This document shows, piece after piece, positions 1 through 5,328 of a DNA stretch of 5,328 nt. Position 1 is the stretch's first letter, and every line of letters begins with the position of its first letter. Below the pieces are notes generated by a model. That model saw nothing but the letters and a program-made list of their open reading frames with translations, did no database searches and was not told where the DNA came from. This stretch comes from Bacilli bacterium (lineage in GTDB: Bacteria; Bacillota_I; Bacilli_A; RF39; UBA660), in the NCBI GenBank assembly GCA_024683115.1, contig JAIKYM010000106.1:1-5328 (forward strand), in the 5' to 3' direction. A program made the translations under genes and the position numbers.

Positions 1-3000
1 AGTAGATACATTGTTTGATAATGGTAGAAGATCTAGAAGTGTTAATAACGCTTCAGGAAGACCATTAAAATCATTATCAAGTATGTTAAAAGGTAAACAA
101 GGTCGTTTCCGTATGAACCTTTTAGGTAAACGTGTTGACTATTCAGGACGTTCAGTTATCGTTGTTGGTCCATCATTAAAGATGTATCAATGCGGTGTAC
201 CTAAAGAAATGGCTCTAGAATTATGGAAACCACATGTAATAAATGGATTAGTATCTAAAGGACTTGCTCATAATATTAAAGGAGCTAAGAAATTAATTGA
301 TACTAGAGATGAATCTATTTGGGATATTGTTGAATCAGTTATGGTTGAATACCCAGTTATGTTAAATAGAGCACCAACTCTACACAGATTAGGTATCCAA
401 GCATTCGAACCAGTATTAATTGGTGGTAAGGCTATTAGACTTCACCCATTAGTTTGTACAGGTTTCAACGCTGACTTCGATGGTGACCAAATGGCAATAC
501 ACATTCCATTATCAGAAGAAGCTAAAGCTGAAGCTAGAATATTAATGTTATCTTCTAACAACATCTTAAAACCTTCTGATGGTAAACCAGTAGTTGCACC
601 TGGTCAAGATATGGTATTAGGTAACTACTATATAACTATGGAAAGGGGTAGAGAATTTAAACCTATGGTTATTACTAAAGGTGAAAAATTATCTACTAAT
701 GTACTAGACTATATTAAATATAGTGAAGATGATTCAACTATTGATTTCGTTAAGGATTCATTAAAGGTTGATACATCTAATGTAGACGTTAAAACTCCAG
801 GCAAATATGAAGTTACTATCAAATTTGATGATGATACTACATATATTACTGGTGAAGTTATCGTTTGTGCAGATGACAAAGCTAAAGAAGAAGCTATTAA
901 AGATATCGAAATTAACGACTTTGATTCATATGGTAATGTTAAGATGTTACCTGGAACAAATGAAGGTAAAGTTTATAAGAACGATACTGAATTATTAATG
1001 GCTTATGAAAGAAAAGAAATTGGTATTCAAACAAGAGTAGCAATTCCCGTTAAAGCTTATAAATATAAAGTATTCCCAGATGATGTACTAGATAAATATT
1101 TAGTTACTACAGCTGGTAAGGTAATATTCAATACAATTTTACCTGACACATTCCAATACTTAGCTGAACCTTCTAAAGATAATATTGAAGGTATAGCTTC
1201 AGAAAAATACTTTATTGAACAAGGTAAGAATATTCCACTTGAAATTGCTAAATTATCTTATGCTGAACCATTTGGTAAGAAAGCATTAAAGAATATAATT
1301 GCTGAAGTTTACAAGAGAAAAAGAACAACTGAAACAAGTATTATGCTTGATAAGTTAAAAGAAATCGGATTCAAATATTCTACAATTGGTGGATTAACAT
1401 TCTCAGTTCACGATGTTGTTACTTCTGATAAGAAGAAAGAATTCATTGCTGAGGGACAAGAGAAAGTTGATACAATTAATAAACAATATAGACGTGGTTT
1501 AATAACTGAACAAGAAAGATATCAAAATGTCTGCGATGTTTGGTTAAAGGTTACTGATGAAGTTCGTAATGAGCTTGGTCAAAAGAGTGAAAAAGATATT
1601 TATAACCCAATCTTCATGATGATGAACTCAGGTGCCCGTGGTTCTAAAGGACAATTTGGACAAATGGCTGGTATGCGTGGATTAATGGCTAAGACAGATG
1701 GTTCTATGGTTGAAATTCCTATCGTAACATCATTACTAGAAGGTCATACAGTTAATGAATACTTCTTAAATACACATGGTACTCGTAAAGCTCAAGCTGA
1801 TAAAGCGTTAAAGACTGCTTCATCTGGTTACTTAACAAGACGTTTAGTTGATGTTGCACAAGATATTGTTGTTAAACAAGAAGATTGTGGATGTATTACT
1901 GGTATTTTAGTATCAGACTTAATCAACGAAAAAGATGGATCTGTAATTGAAGGCTTATATGATAGAATTGTTGGAAGATATACTTCTAAGAAAGTAGTAA
2001 ATCCTGAAACTCAAGATGTTATCATTGAAGCTAATGAATATATAACTGAAAATATTGCTAAGAAGATTGTTAAAGCTGGTGTTAAACAAGTTGAAATCAG
2101 ATCAGCAATTACATGTAAGTCACCTGATGGTGTATGTCAAAAATGTTATGGTCAAAATCCAGCTACTGGTAATGTAGTTGAAACTGGTGAGGCTATTGGT
2201 GTTATGTCTGCACAATCAATCGGTGAACCTGGTACTCAGTTAACAATGCAAACATTCCACTCAGGTGGTGTTGCTGGTGGTGAAGATATCACTCAAGGTC
2301 TTCCAAGAGTTGAAGAATTATTCGAAGTTCGTAATCCAAAAGGTAAAGCTACTATTGCTGAAATTACTGGTAAGATTACTAAGATTGAAAATGTTAACGA
2401 AAAATGGAAGATTACAATTACTAATGAAGCTGAATCTAGAGAACATTTAACTAGATATAATGCTAAGTTAGCTGTTGAAGAAGGTCAAGATATTAAAGCA
2501 GGTGAAATATTAACTGAAGGAGCTGTTTATCCTAAAGAATTACTTGCTGTAACAGACCCAATTACAACACAAAATTACATCTTAAAAGAAGTTCAAAAAG
2601 TTTACAAATCTCAAGGTGTTGATATTTCAGATAAACACATTGAAGTTATCGTATCACGTATGATTAACAAGGTTAAAGTACTTGATTCTGGTGACACTAC
2701 ATTAGTTGCCGGTTTAACTGTTTCTATGGAAGAATTCAATGACAAGAATAAGAACATATTATTAACTGGTGGAGTTCCAGCTACTGGATCACCTGTTATT
2801 GAAGGTATTGCTAAGACTGCATTACATACATCTTCATTCTTATCTGCTGCATCATTCCAAGAAACAACAGCTGTATTAACAGATGCTGCTATAAGTGGTA
2901 AATCAGATATGTTAAAGGGATTAAAAGAAAATGTTATTATTGGTAAGTTAATTCCTGCTGGTACTGGTCATAGAGATTATTCAAGCTTAAATATTAAGTT

Positions 3001-3106
3001 AGAAAATGAATATCTAGATGATGATCCTTCTGAAGTGTTAGAAAATGAATTCTTAACAGATAGAGAAGAAACTCTAGGACTTAAAGTTGAAGAAGATGAG
3101 GATTAG
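1..3106 (+). CDS. rpoC: DNA-directed RNA polymerase subunit beta' (RpoC), 5'-truncated
   Basis: This is the largest subunit of RNA polymerase, which builds the catalytic cleft with RpoB. The reading frame is open from base 2 (V-D-T-L-F-D-N-G) and base 1 belongs to the preceding codon, so the gene starts upstream; by comparison with Bacillus or E. coli RpoC about 300 N-terminal residues, including the first zinc finger, are missing. Visible landmarks are the [11 protein letters not shown] segment near the start, the Mg2+-binding NADFDGD motif (467-487), the SGARG/GMRGLMA region (1628-1690), the bridge helix (about 1721-1820), four zinc-site cysteines (codons at 1886, 2114, 2135, 2144), the trigger-loop motif GEPGTQLTM (2222-2248), and the C-terminal [11 protein letters not shown] and [15 protein letters not shown] blocks. 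Oddities are an insertion of about 100 residues at 650-961, several substitutions in the catalytic helices, and an acidic C-terminal tail longer than in Bacillus. There is no large insertion in the trigger loop of the E. coli kind. Identification is certain; the functional effect of the oddities is inference. Confidence 0.98.
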   Translation, partial: VDTLFDNGRRSRSVNNASGRPLKSLSSMLKGKQGRFRMNLLGKRVDYSGRSVIVVGPSLKMYQCGVPKEMALELWKPHVINGLVSKGLAHNIKGAKKLIDTRDESIWDIVESVMVEYPVMLNRAPTLHRLGIQAFEPVLIGGKAIRLHPLVCTGFNADFDGDQMAIHIPLSEEAKAEARILMLSSNNILKPSDGKPVVAPGQDMVLGNYYITMERGREFKPMVITKGEKLSTNVLDYIKYSEDDSTIDFVKDSLKVDTSNVDVKTPGKYEVTIKFDDDTTYITGEVIVCADDKAKEEAIKDIEINDFDSYGNVKMLPGTNEGKVYKNDTELLMAYERKEIGIQTRVAIPVKAYKYKVFPDDVLDKYLVTTAGKVIFNTILPDTFQYLAEPSKDNIEGIASEKYFIEQGKNIPLEIAKLSYAEPFGKKALKNIIAEVYKRKRTTETSIMLDKLKEIGFKYSTIGGLTFSVHDVVTSDKKKEFIAEGQEKVDTINKQYRRGLITEQERYQNVCDVWLKVTDEVRNELGQKSEKDIYNPIFMMMNSGARGSKGQFGQMAGMRGLMAKTDGSMVEIPIVTSLLEGHTVNEYFLNTHGTRKAQADKALKTASSGYLTRRLVDVAQDIVVKQEDCGCITGILVSDLINEKDGSVIEGLYDRIVGRYTSKKVVNPETQDVIIEANEYITENIAKKIVKAGVKQVEIRSAITCKSPDGVCQKCYGQNPATGNVVETGEAIGVMSAQSIGEPGTQLTMQTFHSGGVAGGEDITQGLPRVEELFEVRNPKGKATIAEITGKITKIENVNEKWKITITNEAESREHLTRYNAKLAVEEGQDIKAGEILTEGAVYPKELLAVTDPITTQNYILKEVQKVYKSQGVDISDKHIEVIVSRMINKVKVLDSGDTTLVAGLTVSMEEFNDKNKNILLTGGVPATGSPVIEGIAKTALHTSSFLSAASFQETTAVLTDAAISGKSDMLKGLKENVIIGKLIPAGTGHRDYSSLNIKLENEYLDDDPSEVLENEFLTDREETLGLKVEEDED
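650..961 (+). other. Lineage-specific insertion in RpoC, Ig-like beta-sandwich candidate
   Basis: In Bacillus RpoC (recalled, not searched) the block GNYYLTLERA is followed after about six residues by EGMVF and a TDEALLAY-like block. Here the matching blocks, [10 protein letters not shown] (ending at 649) and [15 protein letters not shown] (from 962), are separated by 104 residues, an excess of roughly 98. The insert is acidic and Thr/Val-rich. Its centre (767-817) reads [17 protein letters not shown], followed by a D-rich turn and a final GEVIV strand (851-865). That is the pattern of bacterial Ig-like repeats (Big_3/DUF5011 type: VDTS..VD...PGTY.VTY...G...V.V). The frame stays open and codon use matches the rest of the gene, so this is not a frameshift artefact. 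The fold assignment is by pattern only. Confidence 0.75.
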
Positions 3107-3130
3107 TATTTAATACTAATCCTTTTATAT
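3098..3130 (+). terminator. Rho-independent terminator of rpoC
   Basis: A perfect 10-base-pair inverted repeat (3100-3109 with 3113-3122, GGATTAGTAT and its complement) closes on a 3-base loop and is followed by TTTT and an AT-rich stretch. The upstream arm contains the last Asp codon and the TAG stop (3104-3106), so the hairpin is embedded in the end of the gene. The T-run is short, so termination may be partial. Confidence 0.8.
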
Positions 3131-3170
3131 TTAAAAAGTAATATAAAAATGTTATACTATTAAATAGGTG
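3130..3170 (+). promoter_or_regulatory. Extended -10 promoter and RBS of the SH3-like protein gene
   Basis: TGTTATACT at 3150-3158 is an extended -10 element (TGn plus a five-of-six match to TATAAT). A weak -35 candidate TTTAAA (3130-3135, four of six) lies 17 bases upstream. Transcription would start near 3165, leaving a leader of only about ten bases. AGGTG at 3166-3170 is the ribosome binding site, five bases before the ATG at 3176. The promoter sits directly after the rpoC terminator, which supports an independent transcription unit. Confidence 0.6.
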
Positions 3171-3175
3171 ATATA

Positions 3176-3895
3176 ATGAAAAAGTTATTAAAATTTCTAA
3201 TCGTAATTGCAGTGGTATTTGGTGGACTTTACTATGGCATAGTTTATATACGTAATAAAAACAAACAAGAGGCATTTAATGCAGAAATTAAAGAAGGAAT
3301 GTATCTTGAAGTTATTTATGAAGGTAAATGTGTTACAAAATTTCAATTAAGTAATCAAGAAGATAACAAGCAATGTGAAGAAGATTCAGTTCCGGTTAGA
3401 TTATCTCCTACTGCAAATTCAAAACAAATAGGTACTGCTAAAAAGGGTGAAATATTTAAGATTGAAGAAGTAGATGAAACAGATGGATATTATGTATGGT
3501 TTAGAATAGTATTCCAACATAATTACAAAGAACCTTATAAAGCAGGTTATATAGCACAACCAAGACGTGGAGAAAATAAGAATGTTAAAATTTATAATGC
3601 TTCTTTAGATTATTCAAGCCCAACTATTTCATTTAGTGAAGATGAATATCATGTAGATTCTATAGATGCTATTAATTATGATCATTTAAAGGTATGGGAT
3701 GATCAACCTGGATATACAATAACTCATGAAGTATATATTGAAAGAAAGCCAACCGATAGACCTGGTCCTCAATATTGGATTAAGTATACTGTTACTGACA
3801 AAGTAGGTAAAACGGATAGTAGAATTCAAAGAATTATATTTACTAATCCGCCTTCAGATAATTTAGTTAAGGATTTTGAAAATATGAGAAAATAA
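3176..3895 (+). CDS. Membrane-anchored SH3-like / Ig-like domain protein
   Basis: This 239-residue protein is not a recognised named family. Residues 1-25 start with MKK, continue as a hydrophobic stretch of about 20 residues and end in RNKNK, which fits an uncleaved signal anchor or a signal peptide; no lipobox cysteine is seen. Residues about 71-128 look like a bacterial SH3 (SH3b) domain: VPVRLSPTANSKQIGTAKKG, then a Trp-containing strand and a closing AGYIAQP. Residues about 147-222 look like an Ig-like fold, ending WIKYTVTDKVGKTDSRIQ, the typical last strands of DUF5011-type repeats. Cys52 and Cys67 are the only cysteines and could form a disulfide outside the cell. SH3b and Ig-like domains of this kind usually sit on cell-surface or wall-binding proteins, so an envelope role is inferred; no catalytic domain is visible. 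The start at 3176 is supported by AGGTG five bases upstream. It stands alone between its own promoter and terminator. Confidence 0.88.
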   Translation: MKKLLKFLIVIAVVFGGLYYGIVYIRNKNKQEAFNAEIKEGMYLEVIYEGKCVTKFQLSNQEDNKQCEEDSVPVRLSPTANSKQIGTAKKGEIFKIEEVDETDGYYVWFRIVFQHNYKEPYKAGYIAQPRRGENKNVKIYNASLDYSSPTISFSEDEYHVDSIDAINYDHLKVWDDQPGYTITHEVYIERKPTDRPGPQYWIKYTVTDKVGKTDSRIQRIIFTNPPSDNLVKDFENMRK

Positions 3896-3926
3896 AAGCA
3901 CATTTTATGTGCTTTTTATTATTTTT
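3894..3926 (+). terminator. Rho-independent terminator of the SH3-like protein gene
   Basis: AAAAGCACAT (3894-3903) pairs perfectly with ATGTGCTTTT (3907-3916) around a TTT loop, and a T-rich tract follows (CTTTTTATTATTTTT). The upstream arm begins inside the TAA stop codon (3893-3895). This is a strong, classical intrinsic terminator. Confidence 0.88.
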
Positions 3927-3927
3927 A

Positions 3928-3973
3928 TATATTTATAGGTTAATATGTATTATAATATAAAATTATTGGAGGG
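3928..3973 (+). promoter_or_regulatory. Promoter -10 and RBS of the unknown 320-residue protein gene
   Basis: A perfect TATAAT lies at 3951-3956; the corresponding -35 position (3928-3933, TATATT) is poor, so the promoter may depend on the -10 and the AT-rich surroundings. A strong Shine-Dalgarno sequence GGAGGG at 3968-3973 lies seven bases before the ATG at 3981. This decides the start: an in-frame ATG at 3945 lies upstream of and overlaps the -10 region and has no ribosome binding site. Confidence 0.6.
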
Positions 3974-3980
3974 TTATACC

Positions 3981-4943
3981 ATGAAAAAACAATTATTAGA
4001 ACTAAATGAAAAAATACGTAATGAAGATGGATCATCAATAGATTTTATATATCTTGGTGAATCAAAAAGACGAGTAGATGTAGAAGAATTAAAAGCACAA
4101 ATTATAGATTATTTAAACAACAACACACAAAATAGTATTACAAGTAATATAAGAGACCTTAGAAGCTTTTTAAGAGTATTTAAGGAAAAAAGATTAGTAT
4201 TTGCTTACGAAGATCAATATGTGTCTGAAAAAGCTTCATATGATAATGGAAGACTAATTAGTTCTGAAATAAGTGAAAAGAACAATGATAGTTATACTGT
4301 AGAAAATTATTGTATATCATATAAACCAGGTAGTGCAGTTAAAATTACTATAGCTGATGCTAACAATACTAAAGTGCAATCAGAAAATTATATCAATATT
4401 ATGTCTAAAATAAGTTATTCATTAGATCAAATTGAAGAATTAAAAGAGAATACATTAGGTAAAATAAGTAATCATAATAAATTAATGGTTCAAATGTATT
4501 ATTTATTCTATAATGAATTACCTGACTTTAGTTCAGATGAAATTAATATTAAGTTTATGGTAATGGCATATATTTGCTCTTTATTTGGTGTTATTGTAGA
4601 GGATGATTTCCAACCTGATATAAACGGTATGCCATATTCATTTAATTTAGATAAGGAAATAGATGAATTATATCCATATGGTGTAATTCCATGTCCTCAA
4701 GAAAAATACTTCTTAGATTTCCAAATGGAGACTATCAGAGTGGTAGGCAATGCTATTTTAGAAAGTATTAAATCATCTAATAACCAATTACCAGATTTAA
4801 TAAATATAAGTAGAATTGTTAGTAAATATTTAAGTGATAGAAACCCAGATAATGTTTCTAAAGATTTACATGAAGATAAAGAAATGGTAGTATCTGCTGT
4901 TAATGTATATAATTCTATAAGTGGATTACTAGTAAGAAAATAA
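3981..4943 (+). CDS. Hypothetical protein, 320 residues, family not recognised
   Basis: I do not recognise this protein. The start at 3981 (MKKQLLELNEKIRNEDG) is chosen because GGAGGG lies seven bases upstream; the longer in-frame version from 3945 would place the start in the promoter. There is no signal peptide. The N-terminal 75 residues are charged and probably helical (VDVEELKAQIIDYLN, then DLRSFLRVFKEKR). Residues 76-140 alternate polar and beta-branched residues and may form beta strands. From residue 141 the protein again looks mainly helical. Residues 192-206 (FMVMAYICSLFGVIV) are hydrophobic but short and followed by EDD, so they are either a buried helix or one weak membrane segment. 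Cysteines are at 111, 199 and 238. No nucleotide-binding, DNA-binding or catalytic motif was found. It has its own promoter and terminator, so neighbours give little functional hint. The reading frame itself is secure. Confidence 0.88.
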   Translation: MKKQLLELNEKIRNEDGSSIDFIYLGESKRRVDVEELKAQIIDYLNNNTQNSITSNIRDLRSFLRVFKEKRLVFAYEDQYVSEKASYDNGRLISSEISEKNNDSYTVENYCISYKPGSAVKITIADANNTKVQSENYINIMSKISYSLDQIEELKENTLGKISNHNKLMVQMYYLFYNELPDFSSDEINIKFMVMAYICSLFGVIVEDDFQPDINGMPYSFNLDKEIDELYPYGVIPCPQEKYFLDFQMETIRVVGNAILESIKSSNNQLPDLINISRIVSKYLSDRNPDNVSKDLHEDKEMVVSAVNVYNSISGLLVRK

Positions 4944-4975
4944 AAAGAATAGTAGTGATACTATTCTTTTTATTA
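4941..4975 (+). terminator. Intrinsic terminator of the 320-residue protein gene, probably bidirectional
   Basis: AAAAAGAATAGTA (4942-4954) and its exact complement (4959-4971) form a 13-base-pair stem, 14 if the outer T/A pair is included, around a GTGA loop, which is a GNRA-type tetraloop. The A-run on one side and T-run on the other mean that it could stop transcription from both directions. The upstream arm overlaps the TAA stop codon (4941-4943). Confidence 0.88.
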
Positions 4976-4977
4976 AT

Positions 4978-5009
4978 AAAAAAACTCTAACTAAGTTATT
5001 AGTTAGAGT
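4978..5009 (-). terminator. Intrinsic terminator of the tRNA-Met gene
   Basis: On the minus strand ACTCTAACTAA (5009-4999) pairs perfectly with TTAGTTAGAGT (4994-4984) around a 4-base loop and is followed by six T residues (4983-4978). It lies about 12 bases downstream of the tRNA 3' end (5022), facing the terminator of the rightward gene just beyond it. Confidence 0.87.
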
Positions 5010-5021
5010 ATATTTTCTAAA

Positions 5022-5098
5022 TGGTAGCGACGGAGAGATTCGAACTCACGACCTACCGGGTATGAACCGGGTGCTCTAGCCAGCTGAGCTACATCGCC
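5022..5098 (-). tRNA. tRNA-Met (anticodon CAT), elongator type
   Basis: The minus strand folds as a complete 77-base tRNA with the CCA end encoded. The acceptor stem is GGCGATG with CGTCGCT (a G1-U72 and a U6-G67 wobble), the discriminator is A, the D arm is GCTC/GAGC with G18-G19, the anticodon loop is TTCATAC, and the T loop is TTCGAAT. The sequence, including the G1-U72 end and the anticodon loop, resembles the elongator tRNA-Met of Bacillus as I recall it. It is unlike initiator tRNA, since G1-U72 is paired and the stem lacks the three initiator G-C pairs, and unlike lysidine tRNA-Ile. Two stem positions are not paired: C27/U43 in the anticodon stem and U50/U64 in the T stem. It is a lone tRNA gene transcribed leftward with its own promoter and terminator. 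Confidence 0.97.
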
Positions 5099-5110
5099 AT
5101 GACATGTATA

Positions 5111-5139
5111 ATACTAACATATAATTAAATAAAAATCAA
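5111..5139 (-). promoter_or_regulatory. Candidate promoter of the tRNA-Met gene
   Basis: On the minus strand TTGATT (5139-5134, four of six to the -35 consensus) is followed after 17 bases by TAGTAT (5116-5111, four of six), preceded by TGT to give an extended -10. A neighbouring TATTAT (5113-5108) is a better hexamer but lacks a well-spaced -35. Either would start transcription a few bases upstream of the tRNA. Confidence 0.45.
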
Positions 5140-5145
5140 TCATTT

Positions 5146-5191
5146 TTGACTTTTAGCGACAATATGTTAAAATATTTACTTGAAAAAGGGG
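5146..5191 (+). promoter_or_regulatory. Promoter and RBS of the right-edge gene
   Basis: TTGACT (5146-5151, five of six) and TAAAAT (5168-5173, five of six) are spaced by 16 bases, and TGT before the -10 makes it an extended element. AAGGGG at 5186-5191 is the ribosome binding site, seven bases before the ATG at 5199. It is the best promoter in the window and lies back to back with the leftward tRNA promoter. Confidence 0.7.
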
Positions 5192-5198
5192 TTTTGAC

Positions 5199-5328
5199 AT
5201 GGAAACAATTGATAAATTTTATCAAGCATTAGATGAATATGATGTAATTAATCCAAAGTTAACATTTGATGGGGACTATATATTTCAACCAATTGATGAT
5301 ATGCAATATGATAAAAATAAAGATATAT
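5199..5328 (+). CDS. Hypothetical protein, N-terminal 43 residues only
   Basis: An open frame begins METIDKFYQALDEYDVIN and continues without a stop to the right edge, so only the start of the gene is present. The ATG is well supported by AAGGGG seven bases upstream and by a good promoter. The visible part is acidic and rich in Asp, Tyr and Ile, with no signal peptide or membrane segment, so a cytoplasmic protein is likely. No family can be named from this fragment. Confidence 0.75.
   Translation, partial: METIDKFYQALDEYDVINPKLTFDGDYIFQPIDDMQYDKNKDI

Noticed and set aside
11..13. TTG at 11 as the start codon of rpoC
   Set aside because: The frame is open upstream to the window edge and the residues before it (V-D-T) continue the conserved RpoC block, so this is an internal Leu codon of a truncated gene.
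807..998. 63-codon open frame inside rpoC
   Set aside because: It lies in another frame of rpoC and its protein is a Leu/Lys-rich shadow without a ribosome binding site.
2260..2340. Large trigger-loop insertion of the E. coli type
   Set aside because: The TFH block runs straight into [15 protein letters not shown] and the following conserved region, so no such insertion is present.
2265..2450. 61-codon open frame inside rpoC
   Set aside because: Same reason: out-of-frame shadow over strongly conserved RpoC sequence.
3081..3275. Minus-strand 64-codon open frame across the rpoC end
   Set aside because: It runs antisense over a terminator, a promoter and the signal-anchor region of a well-supported gene, and has no credible start signals.
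3945..3980. N-terminal extension of the 320-residue protein from ATG at 3945
   Set aside because: It overlaps the TATAAT element and has no ribosome binding site; ATG 3981 has GGAGGG seven bases upstream.
4941..5009. Inverted repeats as an insertion-sequence end, attachment site or CRISPR repeat
   Set aside because: Both have the hairpin plus T-run form of terminators at gene ends, there is no spaced direct repetition, and no transposase or integrase gene is present.
1..5328. Mycoplasma-type code with TGA as Trp
   Set aside because: Seven Trp codons are TGG and no in-frame TGA is present in the genes read, which does not fit a genome that has reassigned TGA.

Overview
The window comes from a low-GC bacterium, most likely a member of the Bacilli/Erysipelotrichia/Mollicutes-related Firmicutes. 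Coding DNA is strongly AT-rich, third positions are mostly A/T and AGA is the main Arg codon. The RNA polymerase beta' chain aligns best, from memory, with Bacillus-type RpoC. The tRNA encodes its own CCA and resembles the elongator tRNA-Met of Bacillus. All seven Trp codons in the genes read are TGG and no TGA lies in frame, so the standard bacterial code (table 11) fits better than the Mycoplasma code. A fast-evolving uncultured gut or host-associated Bacilli lineage is an inference only.

Layout. Bases 1-3106 hold the 3' three quarters of rpoC, cut at the left edge, ending in a terminator hairpin that overlaps its stop codon. A short gap carries a promoter for a 239-residue, membrane-anchored, predicted extracytoplasmic protein (3176-3895) with an SH3-like and an Ig-like region. 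After a second terminator and a promoter comes a 320-residue protein of unknown function (3981-4943), again closed by a hairpin. Just beyond, a terminator facing the other way ends a leftward tRNA-Met(CAT) gene (5022-5098). A roughly 100-base divergent promoter region then separates the tRNA from a rightward gene of unknown function that runs off the right edge (5199 onward).

How the genes work together. RpoC and the tRNA belong to core expression machinery, whereas the three other protein genes are not recognisable partners of either. Every complete gene has its own promoter-like sequence and its own terminator, so this looks like a string of single-gene transcription units, with rpoC as the end of its usual rpoB-rpoC operon (upstream part not visible).

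The most interesting signals are in rpoC. There is an insertion of about 100 residues after the active-site barrel that reads like a bacterial Ig-like beta-sandwich. There is also a set of substitutions at normally near-invariant catalytic positions: trigger-loop Arg to Gln, a diverged bridge-helix N-terminal half, and switch-region Arg to Ala. No mobile element, CRISPR array or defence system is visible.
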